Shown: piece after piece, positions 1 to 9,797 of the stretch
Position numbering within the stretch: the stretch's first letter is position 1
Layout: every line of letters begins with the position of its first letter
Assembly (NCBI RefSeq): GCF_051020975.1
Contig: NC_135045.1
Span: 3,226,501-3,290,500 of the forward strand
Length of the DNA: 64,000 nt
Source of the DNA: Osmia lignaria lignaria
Taxonomy: Eukaryota > Arthropoda > Insecta > Hymenoptera > Megachilidae
Direction of reading: 5' to 3'
Translations under genes and position numbers: made by a program
Notes under the pieces: model-generated
Seen by the model: only the letters and a program-made list of their open reading frames with translations
What the model was told of the DNA's origin: nothing
Databases searched by the model: none

Positions 1-457
1 ACTTCCTTCCATAGTTTGAAATTCTATCGACGGTTATTCTTTCTCAAGCAATTGTTTTAAAGAAGAACACTTGCTGGTTACAGTACTCGTTGTAAATGTA
101 TTTATGTATAGATAATGATAATAGAAGTTAGATATTATAAATGGAGTATGGAATGATTAATATTTGATCATTTTTATGTTTAAATAATAATAAATTTAAT
201 ACATTACATTTTACCTGACATTTATGAACGTTGAGGAACTAAATTTAAATTTCATTCGGTATACTGTGAAGTTAAATATAACTATGCAAGTCGTTGCAAT
301 ATAGGGGAAAATGAGCAGGATATACTTTTTGAAATATCCCTATTGAAAGAAGATATAGTTACCAGAGTGAAGTAAACTACAGTTACTGGCATTTACTGGC
401 GTTAAACTGCTCCAGTTCAGTGGATTTCGCATTACGTCCTAAAGAAAATCAGAAAGA
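1..457. other. 5' flank and 5' UTR region of PCNP, no gene seen
   Basis: AT-rich sequence with no ORF that looks coding. The last 100 bases, upstream of the ATG at 458, are less AT-rich and probably hold the PCNP promoter and 5' UTR. I see no clear TATA box. The first ~200 bases could be the tail of a gene to the left, but nothing proves it. Confidence 0.4.
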
Positions 458-1582
458 ATGTCGAAGAGGAATCCAGGGGACGAATATAGAAAAGGTTTTA
501 TTCATTTTATTTATAATCGTATCAATTACATTAGGTAAAAATTAACATTTACTTCGTGCCGTAACAGAACGTGTACAGTACTCTCTTCTTGATTTGTTTT
601 CGTTATTGATTTCATGTCTACAGAGTCTGATTATGGGAACAGACAATTTTAAACATATATAGTTTACAAAATTGATTGTGAAACGGTTATAAGAGGAAGC
701 AAAGTCTTTTGAATCGTATTTCATCATCTAAAACTTGTTTCTTACTTTTCATGTACCATTTTCGGGTGTGCGCATCCTACAACCATGTGCCAAAGGATAT
801 AACATATTAATAAAAACGGAATGAATGTTAACCTTATGTAATAAAATTATCAAGTAAATATATACAGTTATCTCTATTGTTATAAATAACTTGAGGAAAT
901 CTATATTACATTCAAACTTGTTTGTCATTATTTGTTAACTTCTTTTGTTTTAAATTAAATTTAAAGTTACAAGAAAGTTGTACTGAGCATGTTGCTTAAA
1001 TGATTTCCGGTTAAAGATATAATGTTGTTTAACTTGATCTGAACTTTGCCAGTGTTTGACGTTGTCAGGGTCAAGTGTGTACAGAGCAGAGGACTCCAGA
1101 GGTGATGACAGAGGAAGGGATCGCTCTCCACTTAGATCGGATGATCGTTGTGAGGCAACCAATTACAGTCAAACCGATGCAAAGAAGCAGAAGCTGACAT
1201 TTGCATTTGGAAAGAAAGGTGGAATGGAACAGCAAAAGAAGGGCATTCAAATAAAATTAGGATCAACATCGGTATGTAGATGATATATACACTAAAATCT
1301 AAATTGAAATATATTGTTACTTATGAAACAATTTTATAGAAACCCACTGTGAAAGCAACACCGGTACAGAGGCCAACAGTAGCATCTGTGTTCAATACAG
1401 ATGAAGAAGAAGAACCTGAAGAAATGCCAGCAGAAGCAAGGATGAGGATGAGAAATATCGGCCGTGAAACGCCAACCTCAGCAGGACCAAATTCATTTGG
1501 TAAAACAAAGCAAGGATTTTGTGATTCCAAAAAGATCTTTGAAAAAACACTGAAAAAGGCGATGGAAGAAGCAAATAAATGA
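458..1582 (+). CDS. PCNP: PEST proteolytic signal-containing nuclear protein (PCNP) homologue
   Basis: Three coding exons: 458-494, 1069-1271 and 1340-1582, predicting about 160 residues (human PCNP is 178). Exon 1 encodes MSKRNPGDEYRK and ends in phase 1. The acceptor at 1067-1068 restores a Gly codon, and the second junction is phase 0. Recognition rests on the C-terminal half: an acidic PEST-like stretch (DEEEEPEEMP), then MRMRNIGRETPTSAGPNSF and a lysine-rich tail, in the same order as vertebrate PCNP. A basic KKQKLTFAFGKK segment and IQIKLGS precede it. PCNP is a small, largely disordered nuclear protein; in mammals it is ubiquitinated by the E3 ligase NIRF/UHRF2 and linked to cell-cycle control. 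Its insect role is inferred. The ATG at 458 was chosen because it gives the only phase-compatible first exon. A poly(A) signal lies at 1867-1872, and the gene converges on RpS26. Confidence 0.88.
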
Positions 1583-1866
1583 TTTCTTTCTTCCTATATT
1601 TGGGAATTATTGTTATTTGTATATTAATTTTAATGAGATGCAACAATTAATAGCGTGATCCTTGATTGTATAATTATATGCAGAATATTTTGATCAATTT
1701 TATGCAATTTATTGGTAGAATCTAGATACGAAGTTCCGTTTCATATTAAACGTCACATTTTTGTAAATTGACTGAATATTAACTACTTGGTAATTGTAGC
1801 TAATATTGAGACCACACTTGAAATATACCATTTCATTGTGTAAATCATGCGAACGTACGTACGTGT

Positions 1867-1872
1867 AATAAA
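1867..1872 (+). terminator. Poly(A) signal of PCNP
   Basis: A canonical AATAAA lies about 285 bases after the PCNP stop codon. Only about 170 bases separate it from the opposing RpS26 signal, so the two convergent 3' ends nearly touch. Confidence 0.6.
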
Positions 1873-2045
1873 ATTGTATCACATAATTTTTACATTGTTC
1901 ATTATCATTGTGTTGACTTTAAATTAAATAATAATGAAGTGAAAAGTAATTCTTTTCAAGATCATAGGGAAGTTATAGAATAATTTATCTTGTAACTTAT
2001 GAAGTGTATAATATAAATAAATATCATCTGATATCAATTTTATTA

Positions 2046-2051
2046 TTTATT
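2046..2051 (-). terminator. Poly(A) signal of RpS26
   Basis: TTTATT on the plus strand reads AATAAA on the minus strand, 25 bases past the RpS26 stop codon, giving a very short 3' UTR as expected for a ribosomal protein gene. Confidence 0.6.
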
Positions 2052-2075
2052 TTCCTTTAAAATTTATATAATACA

Positions 2076-2951
2076 TTATTTTCTGTTTTGTTGTCCCTGG
2101 CGCAGATCCTAAACAAACACAAGCAGTAAAATAAAAAATGTGAAATAATATTAACATTGAATGTAACTTTATATGTTTCAGATAATTACCCTGGGGAAAT
2201 TACGGACTGGCGGAGTTCTGATACGACGGTTTGCTTTAGATCTGTTACGAACTACTTTAGAGTGGATAGCACAAGATACGCAGTAGTGTAGCTTGGCATA
2301 CAATTTTGGAAGCTGGTATGCAGAATAAAAGCTAGCTTCTGTTATATCTCTGACAGCAGCTGCTTCTACAATGTTTCGGATAACAAACTTCTTAATTGCT
2401 TTATCCTTTGGTACACATCGGGCACAATTGGTACAGCGAACAGGGTTTACATGACCACGGCCGTGTTTAGCGCGTCCACCGTTCCTGCGTTTGCAAGTCT
2501 AAAATATAAAAGAAGAAATTAACGATTAACAATGGCATTAAATTACAGATCATCACTCATCTGGACAGTACCAAGTTATCAAAAACTCATAACATGTTAT
2601 ACTAGTACTACCGGTTTTATACATTGAGGTTAAGTATATTATTCTAGCAACATTTAAAACACAATGCTCACATTTTAAATTTCAGACATTTTATGTATTC
2701 TATTTCCAGAATTTATTTATTATTATTACAAATACAAATATTATATGATTGCAGATTGTGTCAACCACATGGTTCGTATTCGTCTAATAGCTCAATGTTT
2801 CACAAACATGTCATTGTTTATATCGAATGCATCATTTAAGAATAAGATTAGTATTATTTATTCAACAAATACGTCAATCATAGGATTGTACTATGCACAA
2901 TATAATAAAATTACAGAAATTTCTAAATGATAAATAAGAAATAGTTACCAT
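2076..2951 (-). CDS. RpS26: 40S ribosomal protein S26 (eS26)
   Basis: Structural protein of the small ribosomal subunit near the mRNA exit channel. The model has three coding exons on the minus strand: 2949-2951 (the ATG alone), 2190-2498 and 2076-2108. It predicts 114 residues, the same length as I recall for Drosophila RpS26. The start is MTCKRRNGG. The zinc-binding cysteines are present: VRCTNCARCVPKD near residues 21-33, and HYCVSCAIHSK around 73-83. The body contains KAIKKFVIRNIVEAAAVRD, and the tail runs RRIRTPPVRNFPR. The middle exon could read through to a nearby stop (VII then TGA at 2178). Splicing at the GTAATT donor instead joins a small last exon encoding DLRQGQQNRK, which matches the family's usual QNRK-like end, so I chose it. 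The initiator codon is split from the rest by a 450-base intron. Confidence 0.95.
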
Positions 2952-2967
2952 TTTGTTCCGTTAGCCA

Positions 2968-2979
2968 CAGAAGAAGGAG
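2968..2979 (-). promoter_or_regulatory. TOP-like pyrimidine tract in the RpS26 5' UTR
   Basis: On the minus strand this reads CTCCTTCTTCTG, 17 to 28 bases upstream of the ATG. Ribosomal protein mRNAs usually begin in such a 5' terminal oligopyrimidine tract, which couples translation to growth signalling. The exact start site is inferred. Confidence 0.5.
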
Positions 2980-3065
2980 CGGAAACAGCGATTGACGGGT
3001 AACATGTGAAGTTGGTGAGTCAAATCAGTCTACTTCCGGCTTCTTTACGAACTAGTCGAGTTTCA
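2980..3065. promoter_or_regulatory. Bidirectional promoter between RpS26 and aveugle
   Basis: RpS26 (minus) and aveugle (plus) diverge from this short interval. It carries an ETS/GABP-like core, ACTTCCGG, inside 3031-3042 and has no TATA box. This is the typical arrangement of a housekeeping bidirectional promoter. The boundaries are estimates, because the aveugle start site cannot be read directly. Confidence 0.5.
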
Positions 3066-3199
3066 AATTCTGCTCGAAGTGCGTCTTTCGCGCGGGTGTA
3101 ATCTTTATTAATTTCCTGTGTGTGATAGTGATTAGGCCTCAAAATAGAAGATCTTCAAACCTACCGTAGAAATCTACTAATAACGGCTGTTATTTCAAG
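3066..3199 (+). other. ave: Probable 5' UTR exon of aveugle
   Basis: GC-richer than its surroundings and followed by a strong donor (CAAG/GTAAGA at 3199/3200). No coding potential is seen. The coding ATG at 3866 would be reached through an intron ending near 3825 or later. The 5' boundary is a guess. Confidence 0.45.
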
Positions 3200-3865
3200 G
3201 TAAGATATTAATATTACGCCATATTTGCGTTTGGTATAAGAGCGGCATATCCTTCAAACAGAAGATTTGAAGTATTTCTTACATTACAATTTTCTTGGTA
3301 TTATACGTATTATATACATTAAATATACGCACATACGTAATTTATAATGCATATTCGAATTAAAATAAGGTATTCAAGACTAGAAATCGTAAATTAAATT
3401 TCGTTGTCATAGTGGGTAATGATTGGATCGTGAATTTACTTATTGGACAAAATTATTTATTAACAATGAATATTGAGAAGTAATTGCTCTCTGCAGAATT
3501 AGGAACAATCATAAAATTATTGAAAGCATCAATTTTTTTTATTAATTCTGTGCAGTTTTCAAATTTTAGTAATACTATTCCATTCTGTGATACATGCACT
3601 GTGTGGTAATAAAATGGCGCCATTTTGATCAAATGCCATGTAGGAAAAAGATATTAATTTTATAGAAAAAAGTACATATATCTTGAATTATCTTTATTCC
3701 ATTTTTGTACATTGAATTTTTATGACATACTTATTGTATTTCAAAGATAAAAGTTTCAATATTTTATACAAATTATCAAATTCACAATGTTACAATAATT
3801 GTAACCTGTACATTTAATGATTTTAAAGAGTTTAAAACTTTTTTGTATTTTAAACTATAAACATA

Positions 3866-4362
3866 ATGGTAGAGGAAGTAGTAAATTCTACTAATAAACC
3901 AAAGGTATGTTAAGACAGTAACTGTAGTAGGTTAATATTATATTAACAAAGAACATACAAAATTGTAGAATAAAACTACACGACCTCGTCCAGTTTATTT
4001 GTGGAATGTATTAGATGTACAAAAATGGTTAAGGAGACATTGTAGTGATTATTATCAATTATACCATGAAAAGTTTTTATATGTAAGTATTTTATTAAAT
4101 GAGGATTAACGGTACTGTGCTTCAGTTGCACTGTTGTACTTCTGACATTATAACACATGATCAATATTACTGATGTTTATTTAAGCATGATATCACAGGA
4201 AGAGTGTTGCTAAGAATAAATGAAAATATTTTATTGAGGCTTGGAATTGACAATGAACAACACAGAATGGATATTTGGCGGGAGATTATGAAACTACGTC
4301 TTAAGACAGATATGTTAGAAATTAAAGACATAGAACGACGTAATAACATGAATTTTGATTAG
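3866..4362 (+). CDS. ave: Aveugle/hyphen-like SAM domain protein (RAF-activation adaptor)
   Basis: Three coding exons, all joined in phase 0: 3866-3904, 3969-4082 and 4186-4362, predicting 109 residues. A short polar N-terminus (MVEEVVNSTNKPK) precedes a single SAM domain at roughly residues 20-95. The helices run from VYLWNVLDVQKWLRRHC through YYQLYHEKFLYHDITGRVLL and LRLGI to WREIMKLRLKTDMLEIKD. Size, N-terminal start and the KLRLKTD ending fit the insect Aveugle family as I know it. In Drosophila, Aveugle binds the SAM domain of CNK and is needed for KSR-dependent RAF activation downstream of RAS and EGFR, at the plasma membrane. Intron sizes are small (64 and 103 bp). A poly(A) signal follows at 4531-4536. 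The family assignment is from memory of the sequence pattern, not a search. Confidence 0.85.
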
Positions 4363-4530
4363 TACAAAAACTAATTGGACTAATCATAGCTAATAATCAA
4401 AATGAGAAAGCTTTATTTTTTATATTCACTTATCAAATCATCTTTGATGATCTTTACAACTAGTATTATATTATTTTAATCAACTGAAATAATTATATTA
4501 AGTAAATAGTGTAGTTTTGTATATGTTTAT

Positions 4531-4536
4531 AATAAA
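4531..4536 (+). terminator. Poly(A) signal of aveugle
   Basis: AATAAA, 169 bases past the stop codon, in very AT-rich 3' sequence. Confidence 0.55.
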
Positions 4537-5974
4537 GTATTTGATACTGTATTTGTATTTTAATTTTTACTAGAAAGTAACTATTAACATACAAAATTTA
4601 ATTTTCCAATAATTTTTAATAATTCATATTTTACTATCTTTGTTTAATAGAAATTGATCATATTAAGGAATAAAATTGCATATAAGACATTCATGCACAG
4701 TTTCATAATTGCCATTTAGCAGAAAATTAAGTTTGTTATAATTTTTTTATATTTGAACAAAGACTTTCTTATTGACTAGAAATATTTCTTCTTCTTAATA
4801 TATTAATAATTAGTGATTTCTTGACAATGATCTATTATACCTTTTTTCGTATTTCTAATCATTTGAAATTCCAGTTACCCTGTTTGTTATTTTAATTTCA
4901 AGATATAGTATAGACATGATTAACAGTAGTACAATGATGGATATATGTGATATATTGTAGCAGAAATGTATAACTTTGCTTATTATACAACAGAATTTCG
5001 ATAATTTCTTGAGCTATGTGCTGTATGAAATAGTTCATCTATACCTATAACTAATTAAATACAATTTGTCAATAAAAAAGAAATATATTTACAAAAATTT
5101 TCTAAATCAATATTATAGAATTTTAAAACTAGTTTTTATAATTTCATAAGGATCTGTTCCATTTGTTTCAAAATAAAGCCTCTTTACACAGGAAACATTT
5201 CAAACATACAACAATTAACATGTACAAAAAATTCACACGAATTGAAAGACATTATTTTAATAAAAGTTTCACAGCCATACTTATTTACTGGACGTTCAAA
5301 ATCCAGTTCGATAACTGTACTCTCAGTATATCTGTAAAAGTTTCTCAACAAAGAAAATCAATTGTTCCATCTGATAAATTGTAACTCTAATTAACTCAAT
5401 TATTTTCGTACATCATTTTTTCAATTAAAAGTTCCTTATTTATCCAACATCACCGATCTAGCTACTAAATGTAAAGAGATCAGTTGAAAAGGTACCATCA
5501 GTATAATAAATTCCAGACGATTGTTTTCTCCCATAATTAGATCAAATATCGTTAAGTAGTTTGAGCAATGATTAAAAAAATTAGGAAAGAAAATAACATT
5601 CTTTAACTAGCTGTAATTACATCGGTTATGCTTGCCATTCTTCCACTTCCGGTGTCCATTCACCCATCGAATCATCGAATCTTTTTCTATTTCCTGCTGT
5701 TTTAGAACTGCACAGATACAGCAAAATCGTGGATGGTTTATATCAGTTCTTATCTATTTAAAAAATTCCATAGACATTAAGATTAATATTCGCAATGAAT
5801 TACAATATTCAAATGTGCGGTACCGAAAGGATAAAAATTTCTTTCGCTGTGCGAAAGATGTATCGTCGCTTGATGTGCATAAAACATATGCAAATGAATT
5901 ACGATTACTCGGCGAGCGGAGTAGATTTCCCTACGTTACTCGAATAAATAATTAACTGGTTTTAATTCCTAACG
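4537..5974. other. Intergenic region between aveugle and the RYamide receptor
   Basis: AT-rich sequence between two convergent genes. It contains scattered short ORFs, the longest (5632-5955, plus) without recognisable features. The right part probably includes the receptor 3' UTR, but I could not pick a convincing poly(A) signal. Confidence 0.4.
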
Positions 5975-8900
5975 TTACAAGCATAATTCTTCTATATCTG
6001 GGTCTTGAGCGTGTTTATGTTTCCCGGATGAAAAAACATATAATTCTTCGCTTCTGTTCGACGCTGTCGAATAACCGATACCTTTTTTATTTCGTGCGTT
6101 CCTTTGATGTTCATCAATGAACGACTGCGTTGATTCTCTTCCTGTTACACCTTTGTAAAACGATGAAACAAGGGGGTAACTACCAGAAATTGTTCGTTTC
6201 CATTCATACCTGCAATACGAGTAGATTGCAGAGTGTACAAAATTGAATTTATTGCATTCCTTTCGTTCTTCGACGAAATGTTTCAATATGTGTTCGATAA
6301 AATTTTTTATTAATCATTTTTAATAAAGGGAATATTGAAAATAGCAGATACGTTCGTTTTAACAAATATACATTTTAAAATTAAACAAATCGAACAGAAT
6401 GTTCAAAGTGGCTCAGAACAGATTTCATTTTTTTCGAGTATAAAGCGTTATTTTATTTCAATAATTTGAATAATTAAAATAAGGATTTAAATTCTTAAAT
6501 TTATGAATTTAAATAATTCTTTATTTGATTTATATAAGTGAGCTGGAGGATTGATAGAGTTGAAATTTTTGCACTTTGTTATATAAATTCTGAAAAGTAT
6601 ACCTAACAGAAGTACGGGTACTTTGCGTCTTATCCATTTCGATATTATCCATTGGTGGATTGTTCAACCATTTCCTTGATTTAAATGGACACCTTTGTTG
6701 AAATTCTCTTCTGAACTTTTCCTGATGCGGAAAAGTGTTTTGTCAGTTGCAAGGAAGATTAAAATTGATTAATATACTTACATTATATATTCCATAGATG
6801 AATGGGTTATAGCAACTATTCGACATGGCCAGCCAGTCGCAAAAAAACCATATGTAATGGATGTATTCATAGCTGCAATTTTAATTTTTATAATATTTAT
6901 CTCTTTTATTTCCATTTTGATTACTTACTTGTTGATCTTTGGATGAAAATACCGAAAAACATTGTACGTTTGTAAAGGTAGCCAACATATCGCAAACAGA
7001 GCCACGACTATAATTAACATTTTAATTACCTGGAAACATAATGAATCAATTAAAAAGCAGTAAACACGTTGAAAATTCAATTTACAAATTTTCATGTTTA
7101 TCTACCCTCATTTTGTTCCTCAATAAATTCGCATCTCGGGAATCTTCAGCATTTCCTGGCGCTTTATTTCCCCACAATTTCAACCCCATTCTTGCATAAA
7201 CGCAGGAAATGATTGAAAGGGGCGTTAAATATTGCAGGAAGACCAATAAACCGGAGTAAATTAACATCGATCGATCGGATAGATTCACCTCTTTGCAGAA
7301 AGGTTTGTAATGATCTAGACCGGTGGGAAGAATGGAAATTTTTGAAAATTGAATTTTGAGACAGGATATATTGATCGGTGATGAAATTTACCGGTATAAT
7401 CTTCTGGTTCCATCACGACTCTACGTGCAATGGCCATCGGTGTGGCCAAACTTCCGGCAAGGAACCAAATTCCAGCGATGATAATTTTAGCAGTCAATTT
7501 GCTTGGTTTAGCGCTATCATAGAAAAAAAAAATTTCATATTTGATAAAGATAGAACAGAGTATCTTATTCGAGTGAAATAAAATCCAAAGGTGTTTGATT
7601 CCTTTACAAATTTTATTAATTTTTCCATTTCTGTGCTGAAGGAAAAGGATTTTTCATTTATCATTGGTGCAATTTTTTGACTCAACGAAACTCGTTTCAA
7701 ACATTTAATTATTATTAGGTAGGTTCTAGAAGCAGTAAAGTCAGTAATTAAACTAGAAAATTAAAAGGAATATACAGTAATATAAAAAGTTTTTAAAAAA
7801 TTTTATTTCTGAAATTATAACGATTCCTGTGTTAATTATTTACACGGTATATTATCGAATGTATATGTTTGAATATGAATCAATTTCGAATGAGATAGTT
7901 AATTATAATACACAAGAGGATTAGAGAAAATGATCAGTGTGGTGTATGTAAATTTGATTGAACTCACCTAAGGGGTTTTAGAATCGCTCGATGTCGATCA
8001 ATTGCGATCGCAGTCAGTGTGAAAACCGAGACATTGACTGAGAGAACTTGTACGAAAGGGCAAAAGGCGCACATAAAATATGGGAGATTCCATCTTTGAA
8101 GTAGGGCTGCTTGGAACTTGAAAATAAGATGAGCACAATTTTTATATTGTAGTTAATGTACATTGGCATTCGATTTGAATACCAAAAAATAAAATGCCTT
8201 ACCTGAAACGGAATCGTGAACAAACCTATGACAATATCAGCCAGTGCTAAATTCGCAATGAAAAAGTTTGTTACGTTCTGCATACGTCTGGATGTGGCCA
8301 CGATCCACATGACCAGAGAATTTCCTACCACTGCCAGAAAGGATATACTTCCGTATAAGATGCTTAGAACAACGAGAATCATAGTTGGCACTTCGTAGCT
8401 GCCAGCTGAAAACGAATAAAAATCATCGTTTTAAATGAGAAATTAATTTAATTAATTACAATAGTAACATGCCGAAGAAAATTAATTTAATTAATTACAA
8501 TAGTAACATGCCGAAGAAAATTAATTTAATTAACATTTTCACAGCTGGTTAATCTATCGCGATTCTAAGGATCCTAAGAAAAAGGCAAAGTCAAAAAAAT
8601 CCTTTAAAAGGGTGGTGGCTAGGGTGATTTTGAATAATTCTTTCCTATATCAAAATGCTCATTAAGGCTTAGTTGTTGATTTATTAATTAAAAACCCTGT
8701 AAAACCCTTAATAATGATTCATTATGTTCCCGATGCGATGTTGAGTTCGTTTTCAACCGAGGGTAAACACGGTTCTTCCCTTGATCCGCTACTGCGTTGA
8801 ATTACTTACAAGAAATATAATGAGACTACATCTTTCATGAAATAAACGTAAGTCTATCCGATCAAATTTAGCTTACTTTGAATGCAGTGTAATTAACTTA

Positions 8901-9785
8901 ATTGGCTAAAGAGAAAGAAGCTCACGAAACAAGTAATTCATTCATTTCTTTGATGAAATAATGTGCTGTCTTATTTGCATTTAATTCAATTCACAACTCA
9001 TTCATTATTACGATTTACGCCTTCAGAAATAAAATTCGAACAAGAGAATAAAAAAATTCTTCAACTGTATAATTTTCTTTATTTTCTTTTTAAATTATTC
9101 TCGAACTGACTTTTCTAGCGGCTGATTAAATACCGAACTTCTTCTTTTATCGGCGAACTTTTAACTGTTCTCAAGTTTTTACTCGTCCTTTTGTTTGACT
9201 ACATTAAGGCAGTGCTAGTGTAATTACAAGTCCCTTCAGTTTTGTATAAAATGTAATTATGTTCGATCGTGTGTCTTTGTAATTTATTTTATTCATACCG
9301 ACTGTAATTTCATTTTCGTTGCATATCAATCGGTGCCTGTATGCTTGATGAAAATACAGATAAAAATTCCTCGACTCGGGGCGATTGGAAATTTCTTTCC
9401 ATTTATCAATTCCCCCAAGAGAGAACACGATTTTTGGAGATCACAGAATATTGAAAAAAAATAAATTCTTTTCGTTTGATTCTTTTTTTTATCGTTTCAG
9501 AGTTCGATTATCCTTTGATACATTTTTTGATAAAAAAAGATAAAAAATTCTGCAATTCGTTTTTCTTTGAAGTATTTTTTAAAAATATTTTTTCGGTCAA
9601 ACTATTCGCTTAATTTACAGCTATAATTATTATAGTAAATTTTAAATAATTCAGTAGTAATTATTATAGCTCGTACCAAAATCATCGTACATTGAATTAT
9701 TTCGGCGAATCCTGTAGGTGTTGTTGAACGAAAATAATAAGGAACTTTCGAAATCATCACTTTCGTCCAGCCATGAATCATTCAT
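5975..9785 (-). CDS. RYa-R: RYamide receptor-like GPCR (NPY-receptor-like), with a frameshift in TM7
   Basis: Class A peptide GPCR of the neuronal plasma membrane. Coding exons in transcript order: 9785-9677, 8405-8203, 8116-7968, 7513-7392, 7314-7106, 7029-6929, 6871-6782, 6721-6603, 6209-5975. All junction phases agree except exon 7. The N-terminus (~36 residues) carries sequons NDS, NNT and NNS. TM1 contains VVGNSLVMWIVATS and TM2 NFFIANLALADIVIGLF. Exon 3 gives CAFCPFVQVLSVNVSVFTL and IAIDRHRAI (DRH instead of DRY). Exon 4 has WFLAGSLATPMAIA, exon 6 ALFAICWLP (TM6), and exon 7 CDWLAMSNSCYNPFIYGIYN (TM7). The tail ends IEELCL. These motifs match insect RYamide receptors. Exon 7 is 90 bases where 91 are needed, so the window as given breaks the frame at a run of six T. 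With one more base the protein would be 445 residues. Another NPY-family orphan remains possible. Confidence 0.85.
6841..6846 (-). other. RYa-R: Homopolymer frameshift in the receptor TM7 exon
   Basis: The minus strand has six T here. Upstream, the frame set by the previous exon reads YEYIHYIWFF. Downstream, the conserved CDWLAMSN...NPFIY is one frame off. One extra T would join both parts in frame and make the exon 91 bases long, as the neighbouring phases require. Either a sequencing or assembly error in a homopolymer, or a real loss-of-function allele. Confidence 0.75.
8441..8534. repeat. 39-bp direct repeat in a receptor intron
   Basis: Two complete adjacent copies of a 39-base unit, each containing AATAGTAACATGCCGAAG, followed by a partial third AATTAATTTAATTAA. 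It lies just upstream of exon 2 of the receptor gene and the copies are essentially identical, so the duplication is recent. Confidence 0.85.
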
Positions 9786-9797
9786 GTCGATGGTTAT

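Noticed and set aside
5632..5955. Plus-strand ORF of 107 codons
   Set aside because: It lies in the probable 3' UTR of the opposing receptor gene, with no recognised motif.
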